The notes: generated by a model not told the origin, from the sequence alone. Numbered from the stretch's first letter, positions 1 through 9,341 are shown. The stretch is DNA of 64,000 bases from an uncultured Eubacterium sp. (GCA_934351445.1 CAKRIZ010000006.1:11319-75318), one strand, 5' to 3'. Numbers and translations are program-made.

Positions 1-281
1 CTTATGTCGTGTACCGTGGAATGGGTATGCGCGGGGAGTCACTGACGACGGTCATGTGGCTGCAGGCCGCTGTATATATTGCGGTGGACATGCTGCCGGT
101 GCCCGGTGCACAGGGCATCACGGAGGCGATGTACCGGAGGACATTCCGTGGGATATTTACTGCACAGGGCGTGACAGCATCCATGTGTATTACAAGAGGC
201 GTGAGCTTTTACCTGATGCTGCTCATAGGATTGGTGATTACAATTTATCAGTTTTTTATAAAAAAACATGCACACCCGTAA
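1..281 (+). CDS. C-terminal part of a flippase-like integral membrane protein (LPG synthase TM / UPF0104 type)
   Basis: The reading frame is already open at the window edge (first full codon at base 3), so the true start lies outside. The visible 92 or so residues contain a PVPGAQGITEA segment, an FxxxF stretch and a final ITRGxSFYLMLLIGL membrane helix followed by a short basic tail. This is the pattern of the last helices of the lysylphosphatidylglycerol-synthase membrane region / YbhN-like flippase family, which handle lipids in the cytoplasmic membrane. The substrate cannot be told from this fragment. The gene ends 30 bases before the convergent metY gene, and a shared hairpin terminator follows its stop codon. 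Confidence 0.6.
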   Translation, partial: YVVYRGMGMRGESLTTVMWLQAAVYIAVDMLPVPGAQGITEAMYRRTFRGIFTAQGVTASMCITRGVSFYLMLLIGLVITIYQFFIKKHAHP

Positions 282-300
282 GGGGCGTGCATGTTTTGTG
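262..300. terminator. Bidirectional hairpin terminator
   Basis: AAAACATGCACACCC and its near-perfect complement (one G-T pair) flank a four-base GTAA loop. The stem has A-runs on the left and T-runs on the right, so it can stop transcription from both the membrane protein gene (+) and metY (-). Confidence 0.8.
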
Positions 301-311
301 TTTGTCACAGG

Positions 312-1586
312 CTAACACTGGTCGAGCGCCTGAGAGAGATCTGCGATCAGATCATCGATATCTTCGAGACCGATACTGATGCGGATCAGTTCGGCAGGTA
401 CTCCAGCTTCGCGCAGCTGTTCATCATTCATCTGCCGGTGGGTCGAAGACGCAGGGTTCAGACAGCAGGTGCGCGCATCGGCGACATGTGTCTCGATCGC
501 AGCCAGCTTCAGGCTCTTCATAAATGTGCTGGCTGCTTCACGGCCGCCTTTTAAGCCAAAGGAGACAACACCACAGCTGCCGTTTGGCAGATATTTTTTT
601 GCTAATTCATGATAAGGGTCATCGGGCAGACCGCAGTAGTTGACATATGCGACCTTCGGATGGTCATGCAGATATTCGGCAACAGCCTGTCCGTTTTCAC
701 AGTGACGTTTCATGCGCACATGCAGACTTTCGAGACCGAGATTGAGTAAAAATGCATGTTGCGGGCTCTGGATCGAACCGAGATCACGCATGAGCTGTGT
801 CGTACATTTCGTGATAAAGGCACCGCCATTGCCAAAGCGCTCCGCATAGGTGACGCCGTGGTAGCTTTCATCCGGTGTGGTCAGACCGGGATATTTATCG
901 GCATGGGCCATCCAGTCAAAATTGCCGCTGTCTACGATCGCACCGCCGACAGCGGCAGCATGTCCATCCATGTATTTTGTTGTGGAATGAGTGACGATAT
1001 CTGCACCCCATTCGAACGGGCGGCAGCCGATGGGTGTCGCAAAGGTGTTGTCTACGATGAGCGGCACACCGTGCGCGTGGGCTGCCTTTGCAAAGCGCTC
1101 AATGTCAAGCACAGTCAGGGCAGGGTTGGCGATCGTCTCACCAAACATTGCTTTGGTGTTCGGTCGGAATGCGGCATTTAGTTCTTCGTCGCTGGCAGTG
1201 GGGGCGACAAATGTCACATCGATCCCCATGCGCTTCATGGTGACGGCGATCAGATTGTAGGTGCCGCCATAGATGCTGCTGCTGGATACAATATGGTCGC
1301 CGCAGCCGCATATATTAAACAGTGCGTAGAAGTTCGCTGCCTGTCCGCTGGAGGTCAGCATGGCGGCAGTACCGCCTTCTAACTGTGCGATTTTTGCAGC
1401 GACATAGTCGTTGGTAGGGTTTTGCAGACGGGTATAAAAATATCCCTCGGCCTCAAGGTCGAACAACTTGCCCATATCTTCGCTCGTATCATACTTGAAG
1501 GTCGTGCTCTGGATGATCGGAATCTGGCGGGGTTCTCCGTTGCCGGGAGTATAGCCGCCCTGTACACAGATCGTATTTGTTTTCAT
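312..1586 (-). CDS. metY: O-acetylhomoserine sulfhydrylase (Cys/Met metabolism PLP enzyme)
   Basis: 424 residues, the usual size for MetY. The family makes homocysteine from O-acetylhomoserine and sulfide with pyridoxal phosphate (PLP). The PLP lysine is K204 in HSTTKYMDGH, preceded by VDNTFATP (about 179-186) and followed by the SYHGV and LNPASSTHRQ motifs typical of the family. The start has AGGAGG eight to ten bases upstream on the reverse strand. It stands alone, divergent from the PIN-like gene. A second, clearly different MetY lies at 10925-12238 next to cysK, so the two may differ in sulfur donor or regulation. It could also act on a related substrate (O-succinylhomoserine or methanethiol); sequence alone does not decide. 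Confidence 0.88.
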   Translation of the reverse strand: MKTNTICVQGGYTPGNGEPRQIPIIQSTTFKYDTSEDMGKLFDLEAEGYFYTRLQNPTNDYVAAKIAQLEGGTAAMLTSSGQAANFYALFNICGCGDHIVSSSSIYGGTYNLIAVTMKRMGIDVTFVAPTASDEELNAAFRPNTKAMFGETIANPALTVLDIERFAKAAHAHGVPLIVDNTFATPIGCRPFEWGADIVTHSTTKYMDGHAAAVGGAIVDSGNFDWMAHADKYPGLTTPDESYHGVTYAERFGNGGAFITKCTTQLMRDLGSIQSPQHAFLLNLGLESLHVRMKRHCENGQAVAEYLHDHPKVAYVNYCGLPDDPYHELAKKYLPNGSCGVVSFGLKGGREAASTFMKSLKLAAIETHVADARTCCLNPASSTHRQMNDEQLREAGVPAELIRISIGLEDIDDLIADLSQALDQC

Positions 1587-1652
1587 ATCTATAGAATCCT
1601 CCTAAAAAAATTGTACAAAATTACTTAAAAAATAAGTAAAGGAACTGTTTAT

Positions 1653-1681
1653 ACTTTAACATTTTATATAGATTTTCTCAA
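1653..1681 (-). promoter_or_regulatory. metY: Promoter for metY (reverse strand)
   Basis: On the reverse strand TTGAGA (1676-1681) is followed after 17 bases by TAAAGT (1653-1658), about 65 bases before the metY start. No S-box or other known riboswitch fold was recognised in the short leader. Confidence 0.45.
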
Positions 1682-1740
1682 CCGTTTTATGCTATGATAA
1701 TGAACAGGCCATTCAGTCAAAACCGATAGGAGATTAGATA

Positions 1741-2613
1741 ATGAACGATAAGAACAAGTCTACCGTGTATCTGGTAGACAGTGAGAATGTAAATGATGTG
1801 TGGATCCAGTTGGTGACGGTGATGGATCCACAGGATGAGATACTTGTATTTTATACAGAAAAGAGCCCGCATATGAGTTACGAGAAGGTCATTGAACTGA
1901 CGAGTCTATCTGATCGGCCGATTCAATGGATCAAATGTGTGGAGGGCAGCAATGCACTGGATTTCCAGCTTGTGACAGAGCTGGGTGCGCGTGTGGCGGT
2001 GTCACCGGATCGTGCATTTGTGATCGTTTCAAATGATACCGGATTTGACGCAGCAGTAAAATACTGGGTACAGCGGAACAAGGATGTGTGCCGTATGAAG
2101 AGTACCGAGTGTAAGAAGCTGGCACAGACATTGCGTGCAAAGGCGGGTGCATCCGGGAACGGATCCGTGCATACACTGACTCCGATGCCTGAGGCAGAGC
2201 ATGGAGAACTCGAACCGGAGTATCTGGCTGATATTGAGCAGCTGAGTGCATCGGTACCGATCACAAAGCTGACCCTGTTCCATGATGCATTTGTGTGCAT
2301 GTATGACCAGACGATCGGTGATGAGATCTACTATTATATGAAGGAGCATCATGCAGAACTGATGTATTTATCCGAACGGTATCTGCCTAAGAAGAAGGCG
2401 AGACTGAAAAACTATTTTTCCATGGCACTGGCGCATACCGGCTGTGATACGGCAGGAACAGATGCGGTCATGGAGATCTACCATCACATTGATGAACCGA
2501 AAAAGAACCTGCAGAAGCTGAATGTGGAGGCTGTGAAAAAGTTTGGACAGGAGCAGGGAACCGGATATTACAAGGTCTTGAAAAAACATGTCAAGATTAT
2601 GAGTAAATTATAG
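1741..2613 (+). CDS. PIN-like (NYN-type) domain protein
   Basis: 290 residues. The first 110 or so residues look like a PIN/NYN ribonuclease fold: VYLVDSENV with D13, NALDFQL with D74, and IVSNDTGFD with D99 and D103. These acidic positions would form a metal site, so nuclease activity on RNA is plausible but not shown. The remainder (about 150-290) is a helical region that I cannot assign; it is rich in lysine near the end, compatible with nucleic acid binding. An AGGAGA ribosome binding site lies seven bases before the ATG, and a TATGATAAT -10-like element sits at 1693-1701. The next gene follows after 13 bases, so the two may be co-transcribed. Confidence 0.65.
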   Translation: MNDKNKSTVYLVDSENVNDVWIQLVTVMDPQDEILVFYTEKSPHMSYEKVIELTSLSDRPIQWIKCVEGSNALDFQLVTELGARVAVSPDRAFVIVSNDTGFDAAVKYWVQRNKDVCRMKSTECKKLAQTLRAKAGASGNGSVHTLTPMPEAEHGELEPEYLADIEQLSASVPITKLTLFHDAFVCMYDQTIGDEIYYYMKEHHAELMYLSERYLPKKKARLKNYFSMALAHTGCDTAGTDAVMEIYHHIDEPKKNLQKLNVEAVKKFGQEQGTGYYKVLKKHVKIMSKL

Positions 2614-2626
2614 GGGTATTGTTTCT

Positions 2627-4816
2627 ATGTATGACAGATGTATGAAACTGAAAAAGCCTTTGCTGATCATGGTAGCTGTCGTGTTTCTGCTGATATTATT
2701 AAAGGGTCTTTCAGTAGAACCGCTGGCACATGTAGTGGCTCCGTCGTCACTCGACGTAGAACAGATTGAGTGGGAGAGCTGTACGCAGACAGATGACCAT
2801 AGCTGGGATTACGTGTATCAGATGCCGAACCTGGTTTCGGCAGATGAGGTGCTATGCCTGATGAGTAAATGGGTAAATGTAAATGTATATATAGATGACA
2901 GACTGATTTTCCGGTTTGACGATTCAGATATGGTCAAAGGAACATCCGTACACTGGATCAAGCTGCCTTTATGGGCAGTGGGAAAGAGATTACATGTTGT
3001 CTATTCCGGGGAGAGCAGATCGGTTGTGACATCATCGGAATATAAGGCATACTATGGCAAGGCGGCAATGGTTTATCTGAAATTTCTGATAGAACGTGCA
3101 TATGCAGTCGTATATTCGCTCTGCGCAGCCCTGGTGATTTTGTTGATCGCATATTTCTACCGGCTGCTCAACTGCCAGATGGAGTGGCATATGAAGTGTG
3201 GACTGATTGATCTGGAATTGTTCCTGCTCACAAGTCTGGTGTGGGTGATTTGTGATTCCAAGATTGTATTTGTATTTGGGAGAAATGTCGGTGTGACCAC
3301 GCTGCTTTCGTATGTCACATTGTTATTATGCCCAATGTTTTTAATGATGTTTATCAATCGGATGGTAGGAGAACGAATCAAAGTAATCGCGGTCATGCCA
3401 GTGATTTACAGTGTAGTTTTCTTGCTGGTGGGTGCAGGGTATCTCACCGGTCTTGTGCCGCTCAAGCAGTCGCTGCTGTGGATACATGTGCTGATTTTTG
3501 CATCAGCATTTGCCTGCATATGGGGTGTGTCTGCTGCGCTGCGCCACAACCGTATAAAAGGAATGAACAAGATCATGACGGGATTTTGCGCGATGGTTGT
3601 TTTGGGTATCGTGGCGATCATTTGCTATCGCGTGGTGCCGACAGTCACGTATTCGCTATATGTATGCGCAGGATTATTCCTGTTTGCGCTTCTGCTCATA
3701 TGGGCTGCGTATGACCGCCTGTACGATATGATGGGGCGGCAGGCGAAGGCGATGGCATACCGCAGGCTCGCCTACCGGGATGTCATGACCGATCTGGGCA
3801 ACCGTGCTGCATTCATGAAGGCGCAGGAGGAGCTCACCAGTGTTGTGAATGTCGGTATGGTCGTGATGGATATCAATGATCTCAAATATACGAATGACAA
3901 GTATGGACACCAGGCGGGTGATGAGATGATCCGCTGCGCTGCGCAGTGCATATCTGCGACATTTGCAGAAAAGGGAAGCATCTATCGTATTGGCGGAGAT
4001 GAGTTTGTGGTGATCCTGCCGGATGCGTCTGAGGTGCTGATGTATCAGATGATCGATCAGCTGGATTTGAATATCAGGGAGAACTGTGACCAGTCCGGTC
4101 AGTCGTGGACACTGCATATTGCATGTGGCTGGGCAGTCGGTGATAAATGGAAGAATGCGGAGGAACTGTTCAAGCAGGCAGATGATCTCATGTATGAACA
4201 TAAGCATAAGATGAAGAATGATCGGGATTACCGGGAGGCACACATGCAGGAAGAAGTATTGGAGAGTAGTGAAAATGAAGAAAAAATGATGAGCCATAAA
4301 CAATTAGAAAATAATCTGATCGACCTGATTATAGAAGAACAGGCAAAACTCGGATACCGGAAAGAAACCATCCGGCTGTATTATCCGTTGCAGTCACTGC
4401 GGCATTTTTATGGCTGCAGCGATTCGGCAGATGAGATGCAGGAGCGGCTGGGCAGTTTTCCGCAGGAAGCAGCCGCACAGCTTGGAACGGTAGAGATCAC
4501 GCATGTCAAAGACCGGTTTTGTTTTATGATATCTGAAGAAGGTGTGGAGTATGTGCATGCACACTGCAGCGAAAATGAGTTTATCAGACAGCTGGTAGAT
4601 CTGCTCACGGGACATGCCTCATTGGATGATGTGCGGCAGTTGTTCCGGGCACAGCCGTATGCGAGCACCATGACGGAACTGGACAATGGCGAGTTTGATC
4701 TGCTGATCCGGTTTACAGAGGGGGCTGACCCTTATTATTACTGTTTTAAAGATGAGGGTTGTCATGTGATCTATCACAGATTTTTACCGGAAGATTATAA
4801 TGATTTTGATTTTTAG
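2627..4816 (+). CDS. Membrane diguanylate cyclase (GGDEF) with an additional C-terminal domain
   Basis: 729 residues. Order: one N-terminal membrane helix (about 7-27), an extracytoplasmic domain (to about 145), a bundle of six or seven membrane helices (about 155-375), a GGDEF domain starting at RLAYRDVMTDLGNR (about 380) with an intact RIGGDEF signature (about 455), and a separate domain from about 553 to the end. The GGDEF domain should make c-di-GMP from GTP. I see no RxxD inhibitory site just before GGDEF. The C-terminal 175 residues start with an internal MMSHKQLENNL and resemble, from memory, a stand-alone protein family of unknown function in Lachnospiraceae (possibly DUF3877; unverified). 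The ATG at 2627 has a weak AGGGG site; an ATG five codons later is an alternative. Confidence 0.8.
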   Translation: MYDRCMKLKKPLLIMVAVVFLLILLKGLSVEPLAHVVAPSSLDVEQIEWESCTQTDDHSWDYVYQMPNLVSADEVLCLMSKWVNVNVYIDDRLIFRFDDSDMVKGTSVHWIKLPLWAVGKRLHVVYSGESRSVVTSSEYKAYYGKAAMVYLKFLIERAYAVVYSLCAALVILLIAYFYRLLNCQMEWHMKCGLIDLELFLLTSLVWVICDSKIVFVFGRNVGVTTLLSYVTLLLCPMFLMMFINRMVGERIKVIAVMPVIYSVVFLLVGAGYLTGLVPLKQSLLWIHVLIFASAFACIWGVSAALRHNRIKGMNKIMTGFCAMVVLGIVAIICYRVVPTVTYSLYVCAGLFLFALLLIWAAYDRLYDMMGRQAKAMAYRRLAYRDVMTDLGNRAAFMKAQEELTSVVNVGMVVMDINDLKYTNDKYGHQAGDEMIRCAAQCISATFAEKGSIYRIGGDEFVVILPDASEVLMYQMIDQLDLNIRENCDQSGQSWTLHIACGWAVGDKWKNAEELFKQADDLMYEHKHKMKNDRDYREAHMQEEVLESSENEEKMMSHKQLENNLIDLIIEEQAKLGYRKETIRLYYPLQSLRHFYGCSDSADEMQERLGSFPQEAAAQLGTVEITHVKDRFCFMISEEGVEYVHAHCSENEFIRQLVDLLTGHASLDDVRQLFRAQPYASTMTELDNGEFDLLIRFTEGADPYYYCFKDEGCHVIYHRFLPEDYNDFDF

Positions 4817-4833
4817 AAGAAAGTAAATGATAG

Positions 4834-4861
4834 TTGCACATTCAATGGAATATGGTACAAT
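4834..4861 (+). promoter_or_regulatory. Promoter of the trkA-trkH operon
   Basis: TTGCAC (4834-4839), a 16-base spacer and TACAAT (4856-4861). Transcription would begin close to 4868, at the foot of the inverted repeat that follows. Confidence 0.6.
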
Positions 4862-4865
4862 GAGA

Positions 4866-4896
4866 GATATCCCTGCAGATTATTTGTAGGGATATC
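4866..4896 (+). promoter_or_regulatory. Hairpin at the 5' end of the trkA leader
   Basis: GATATCCCTGCA (4866-4877) pairs with TGTAGGGATATC (4885-4896), 12 pairs with one G-U and a seven-base loop. There is no T-tract behind it, so it is unlikely to be a terminator. Its position at the predicted transcript start suggests an RNA-stabilising or regulatory stem, or an operator. Confidence 0.5.
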
Positions 4897-4936
4897 TTAC
4901 TCGTTTCAACAAAAAATTAGGAGGAATGATTTTGTT

Positions 4937-6298
4937 ATGAAGATCATAATTGCAGGAGACGGCAAGGTCGGTGCGATGCTGACCAGGCAGTTGTCTGCTG
5001 AGGGATATGACATTACGATCATTGATGCCAATCCGCGTGTACTCGAATCAACCGAGGAATTGTACGATATTATGGCAGTGCAGGGAAACTGCGCGACGAT
5101 GGATGTGTTAGAGCGCGCCGGTGTAAGTGAAGCAGATCTGCTGATCGCCGCGACGAGTGCAGATGAGATCAATCTGCTGTGCTGTCTGACAGCGCACAGT
5201 ATGAATGACAGGCTGCATACGATTGCGCGCATCAGAAACCCTGAATATACGGATCAGATTATAAAGATGCGTGAAGTATTTCCGCTGTCACTGACGATCA
5301 ACCCGGAAAAACAGGCTGCGTTAGAGATCGAGCGTCTGCTCAAATATCCGGGATTTTTAAAGAGGGATACATTTGCAAAGGGACGTGTAGAGATCGTCGA
5401 GCTGCGTGTGGATAAGGACAGCCTGCTGTGCAATCATACGCTGGCAGATCTGGATTCCGTTGTCGGATGTAAAGTGCTGATCTGCGCGGTGCTCAGAAAT
5501 GGCTCTGCAGTGGCACCGGATGGCAACTATACATTGCTGGCGGGAGACCGTATATTTGTGACTGCCCCGACAGATACGTTGGAGACATTGTTGAAAAACC
5601 TCAAGATTATTACCCATAAGGTGCGCCGTGTGCTGTTGTGCGGAGGCGGCCGTCTCAGCTATTATCTGGCAAAACAGCTCGATCAGGGCGGTATTGCCGT
5701 GCGGCTGATTGAACAGGACTATGACCGGTGCCTGCAGCTGGCAAACCTGTTGCCCGGAGTGACAGTCATACAGGGCGATGCGAGTGACGAGCGTCTGTTA
5801 GAGAGCGAAGGTATGGATGATTGTGATGCACTGGTGACGATGACCGGGCTGGATGAACTGAATATGGTCATCTCGCTGCAGGGAACGATCCGTAAGGTGC
5901 CGCAGGTGATCACCAAGCTCGGACGCATGGATAATTCCTATATTTTAGACCAGCTGCCGATTGGAAGTACAGTCAGCCCCAAGCAGCTGTGCTGTAATAC
6001 AATCGTGCGGTATGTGCGTGCGCTTCACAATCAGGAGGGAGCCGCATTGTCCGTGCATACGATCGCAGACGGACAGGCTGAGGCGCTCGAATTCTGTGTA
6101 GATGATGATACCAGGTATATTGGAGAACCGTTGAAACAGCTTCACCTGAAGAAAAATGTCCTGATTGTGTGTATCACACACAAAGGAAAGCAGGAGATCC
6201 CCGGTGGAGATTCTTTCTATGAAAAGGGCGATACAGTGATCGTTGTGACGAGCAGGGATGCGGTGATCTATCAGTTGAATGATATTTTTGAGGCGTAG
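4937..6298 (+). CDS. trkA: Trk potassium uptake regulatory subunit TrkA (two RCK domains)
   Basis: 453 residues, normal for a double-RCK TrkA. Each half has a nucleotide-binding Rossmann unit (GDGKVG near 8 and CGGGRLS near 235) followed by a TrkA_C domain. The protein sits on the cytoplasmic face of the TrkH channel and gates it in response to nucleotides. The ATG is preceded by AGGAGG (4919-4924) with a long 12-base spacing. Its stop codon (6296-6298) lies four bases before the preferred trkH start, so the pair is translationally linked. Confidence 0.92.
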   Translation: MKIIIAGDGKVGAMLTRQLSAEGYDITIIDANPRVLESTEELYDIMAVQGNCATMDVLERAGVSEADLLIAATSADEINLLCCLTAHSMNDRLHTIARIRNPEYTDQIIKMREVFPLSLTINPEKQAALEIERLLKYPGFLKRDTFAKGRVEIVELRVDKDSLLCNHTLADLDSVVGCKVLICAVLRNGSAVAPDGNYTLLAGDRIFVTAPTDTLETLLKNLKIITHKVRRVLLCGGGRLSYYLAKQLDQGGIAVRLIEQDYDRCLQLANLLPGVTVIQGDASDERLLESEGMDDCDALVTMTGLDELNMVISLQGTIRKVPQVITKLGRMDNSYILDQLPIGSTVSPKQLCCNTIVRYVRALHNQEGAALSVHTIADGQAEALEFCVDDDTRYIGEPLKQLHLKKNVLIVCITHKGKQEIPGGDSFYEKGDTVIVVTSRDAVIYQLNDIFEA

Positions 6299-6302
6299 AG
6301 CA

Positions 6303-7757
6303 ATGAATTTTAAAATGATTGGAAAGTTTATCGGAAAGATTCTTCTCATAGAGTCGATTTTCATGCTGCCCGCATATGCGATCAGCCTCTACTATCAGGA
6401 AGAAGCAGCGAGACATGCACTGCTTCTCTCCGCGTTGATTACGGCTCTGGTAGGAGGTATCATGGTTGCCCTCACGCGTGGTACGAAAAGAGGCTTTCAT
6501 GCAAAGGAAGGAATGGTCTGTGTCGGACTCAGCTGGATTGTGCTGGGGCTGTTTGGTGCATTGCCTTTTTTCATTTCCGGAGCGATCCCGCATTATGTAG
6601 ATGCATTATTTGAGATCGTATCCGGATTCACGACAACCGGAGCATCGATCCTGCCGGAAGTAGAATCCATGCCGTATGGATTGTTATACTGGCGCAGCTT
6701 CAGCCATTGGCTGGGTGGAATGGGTGTGCTGGTGTTTTTGCTGGCAGTATCTTCGGGAAACGAGCGGAGCAAGGGCTTTACCATGCACATCTTACGTGCA
6801 GAGAGCCCGGGACCGCAGGTAGGGAAGCTCGTCCCGCGTATGAAGCAGACGGCAGAGATCCTGTATGTGCTGTATATCATATTGACGGTGCTCAACGCGA
6901 TCTTTTTACTGTGCGGCGGCATGCCATTGTTTGATTCCGTCTGTACTGCTTTCGGTACGGCAGGAACCGGAGGTTTCGGCATCAAAAATGACAGTATCGC
7001 AGGCTATAGCCCGTATCTGCAAAATGTGTGCACCGTATTTATGCTGTTATTCGGTGTGAATTTTACCTGTTATTATATGCTGCTGCTAAAGCAGGTGAAG
7101 AGTGTATGGAAAGACGAAGAACTGCGGTTGTATCTGGGAGTTGTATTCGGAAGTATTGTGTTGATCGTGTTGAATCTGCGCGGTTATTATGCGACGGTTG
7201 GCGAGACGATCCGCCATGCAGCATTCCAGGTGGCGAGTATTGTGACAACGACCGGATTTGCCACAACGGATTTCGATCTGTGGCCGTCTTTTTCAAAAGG
7301 AATCCTGCTGTGCCTGATGCTGCTGGGTGCCTGCGCGGGCAGTACCGGAGGTGGATTCAAATGCGGGCGTGCACTTCTGGTGCTCAAAGGGCTCAGACGT
7401 AGTGTGCGCCAGATCGTACATCCAGGAAAAGTAGAGGTTGTCCGCGTGAATGGGCGCACGGTAGATGAAAAGGTATTGCAGAATACGAATGCTTATCTGG
7501 CAGCCTATGCACTGATTGTTGTGGTCAGCTTCCTGCTGATCTCGATCGATGGATTCTCAATTACGACGAATCTGTCTGCAGTGCTGGCATGCTTTAACAA
7601 TATCGGACCGGGACTCGAACTGGTCGGACCGACCTGTAATTTCGGCGGTTTCAGCGTATTTTCCAAGCTGGTACTGATTCTGGATATGCTGGCCGGGCGG
7701 TTGGAGATCTTCCCGATTTTGATTCTTTTCTCAAAAACGACCTGGGGAAAACGGTAA
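6303..7757 (+). CDS. trkH: Trk-type potassium channel/transporter subunit TrkH
   Basis: 484 residues from the ATG at 6303, chosen because GAGG at 6290-6293 is correctly spaced; an in-frame ATG at 6279 would overlap trkA by 20 bases. The four selectivity-filter P-loops are recognisable: GFTTTGAS (about 108), TAGTGGFG (about 219), VTTTGFAT (about 315) and NNIGPG (about 432). The protein is a multi-spanning potassium uptake channel of the Trk/Ktr/HKT superfamily and partners with TrkA encoded just upstream. Confidence 0.93.
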   Translation: MNFKMIGKFIGKILLIESIFMLPAYAISLYYQEEAARHALLLSALITALVGGIMVALTRGTKRGFHAKEGMVCVGLSWIVLGLFGALPFFISGAIPHYVDALFEIVSGFTTTGASILPEVESMPYGLLYWRSFSHWLGGMGVLVFLLAVSSGNERSKGFTMHILRAESPGPQVGKLVPRMKQTAEILYVLYIILTVLNAIFLLCGGMPLFDSVCTAFGTAGTGGFGIKNDSIAGYSPYLQNVCTVFMLLFGVNFTCYYMLLLKQVKSVWKDEELRLYLGVVFGSIVLIVLNLRGYYATVGETIRHAAFQVASIVTTTGFATTDFDLWPSFSKGILLCLMLLGACAGSTGGGFKCGRALLVLKGLRRSVRQIVHPGKVEVVRVNGRTVDEKVLQNTNAYLAAYALIVVVSFLLISIDGFSITTNLSAVLACFNNIGPGLELVGPTCNFGGFSVFSKLVLILDMLAGRLEIFPILILFSKTTWGKR

Positions 7758-7886
7758 ACGTTAAAAAAATAACAATGTACATGATTTAAGACAATTTTTT
7801 TGTGGAAAAAAGAATGGATTTCATGTATGATGAAACAAGAGATAATGAGAAAATGATTCAATACGACGAGAGGAGAAAACAAGAGA

Positions 7887-9341
7887 ATGTACGCAGACGA
7901 AAATGTCATTAAGATCAAACACGAGGTTCTCTATGAAGTAGCAAAACATGCATTTGAGGGAGATTTAGAAGAGGCCAGGGACCATATACCGATGGATCTG
8001 CTCCCCGGACCGACCCCGAGATTCCGCTGCTGTGTGTATAAAGAACGTGAGATTCTCCGCCAGCGTATTCGACTTGCGGAGGGTAAGGCACCCGGAATGG
8101 AAGATACCGGAAATGTGATTCAGGTCATCAGTTCTGCATGCGAGGATTGCCCGATCTCTAGCTATGTTGTAACAGATAACTGCCAGAACTGTCTGGGAAA
8201 GGCCTGTATCAATGCCTGCAATTTTGGTGCGATCTCGGCAGGAGACCACCGTTCACGCATTGATGCGAACAAATGTAAGGAATGTGGAAAGTGCGCCAAG
8301 GCTTGTCCTTACGGTGCGATCGCACATCTGAAGCGCCCCTGTAAGTTCAGCTGCCCGGTGAATGCGATTACTTACAATGAACTGGGTATTTCCGTGATCG
8401 ACGAGAAAAAATGTATCCGTTGCGGTCAATGTATCCACAGCTGTCCGTTCGGTGCCATCGGTTCGAAGGCATATATTGTAGATGTCATCCGTGCACTGAA
8501 TGAGGGCAAAGAGATCTACGCGATTGTTGCCCCTGCGACCGAGGGACAGTTTGGTGAAGGTATTACGATGCAGAGCTTCCGTGAGGTTGCGAAAAAGCTT
8601 GGTTTTGCGGGTCTGATCGAAGCGGGTCTTGGCGGGGATATGACGACTGCCAGTGAGGCAGAAGAGTGGTTAGAAGCCTATAAGAACGGTGAGAAAAAGA
8701 CGACAAGCTGCTGTCCTGGATTTGTCAACATGATCCGTAAGCATTATCCGGAACTGGCAGATCATATTTCAACGACCGTCTCACCGATGTGTGCAGTCTC
8801 ACGTTATGTGAAGGCACAGCATCCGGGAGCAATCACTGTCTTTATCGGACCCTGCGTGGCAAAGAAGTCAGAAGTCGTTGACCAGAAGATCGAGGGAAAT
8901 GCAGACTATGTATTGACCTACAGCGAATTGCGTGCAATCTTACGCGCCAAGAATGTAGAACTTGAGCCGAAGGCAAATACTTATCAGGAAGCGTCTGTCT
9001 ATGGCAAGCGTTATGGAAATGCCGGTGGCGTGACCGCTTCTGTACTGGAATATATGAAGGAGACAGACCAGGAATGCGATGCAAAGGTATGTACCGTAAA
9101 CGGTGCTGCTGATTGCAAGAAGGCATTGCTGCTCATGAAGGTCGGCAGATTACCGGAGGACTTCATCGAGGGTATGGCATGCGAGGGAGGCTGTGTCGGT
9201 GGACCGAGCCGTTTTGAAGAGATTACATCGGCAAAGAAGAACCGTGATGCACTGCTCTCACAGGCAGATGACCGAAAGATTACGGACAATCTGAAGAATT
9301 ACCCGATGGATTCCTTCTCTATGCATCGTGATCATGAGTAA
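7887..9341 (+). CDS. Monomeric [FeFe] hydrogenase, group B-like
   Basis: 484 residues. An N-terminal segment rich in DLLPGPTPRFRCC-type sequence (to about 70) is followed by cysteine clusters for several [4Fe-4S] centres (CKECGKCAKACPYGA and CIRCGQCIHSCPFGA, about 130-190). The H-cluster domain shows all three loops: TSCCPGF (about 272) with SPMC (about 299), GPCVAKKSE (about 320) and MACEGGCVGG (about 430). This loop pattern and the N-terminus match, from memory, group B (B1/B3) enzymes rather than electron-bifurcating HydA. It should evolve or oxidise H2 using an unknown ferredoxin. No maturation genes (hydE/F/G) or partner subunits are adjacent. AGGAG precedes the ATG. Confidence 0.85.
   Translation: MYADENVIKIKHEVLYEVAKHAFEGDLEEARDHIPMDLLPGPTPRFRCCVYKEREILRQRIRLAEGKAPGMEDTGNVIQVISSACEDCPISSYVVTDNCQNCLGKACINACNFGAISAGDHRSRIDANKCKECGKCAKACPYGAIAHLKRPCKFSCPVNAITYNELGISVIDEKKCIRCGQCIHSCPFGAIGSKAYIVDVIRALNEGKEIYAIVAPATEGQFGEGITMQSFREVAKKLGFAGLIEAGLGGDMTTASEAEEWLEAYKNGEKKTTSCCPGFVNMIRKHYPELADHISTTVSPMCAVSRYVKAQHPGAITVFIGPCVAKKSEVVDQKIEGNADYVLTYSELRAILRAKNVELEPKANTYQEASVYGKRYGNAGGVTASVLEYMKETDQECDAKVCTVNGAADCKKALLLMKVGRLPEDFIEGMACEGGCVGGPSRFEEITSAKKNRDALLSQADDRKITDNLKNYPMDSFSMHRDHE

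Noticed and set aside
312..1586. Numerous forward-strand open frames across the reverse-strand metY, and similar shadows across other genes.
   Set aside because: They lack ribosome binding sites and recognisable domains and lie entirely over well-supported genes in another frame.
4862..4936. c-di-AMP (ydaO-type) riboswitch before trkA.
   Set aside because: The leader is only about 70 bases and lacks the multi-helix fold; only a simple stem is present.
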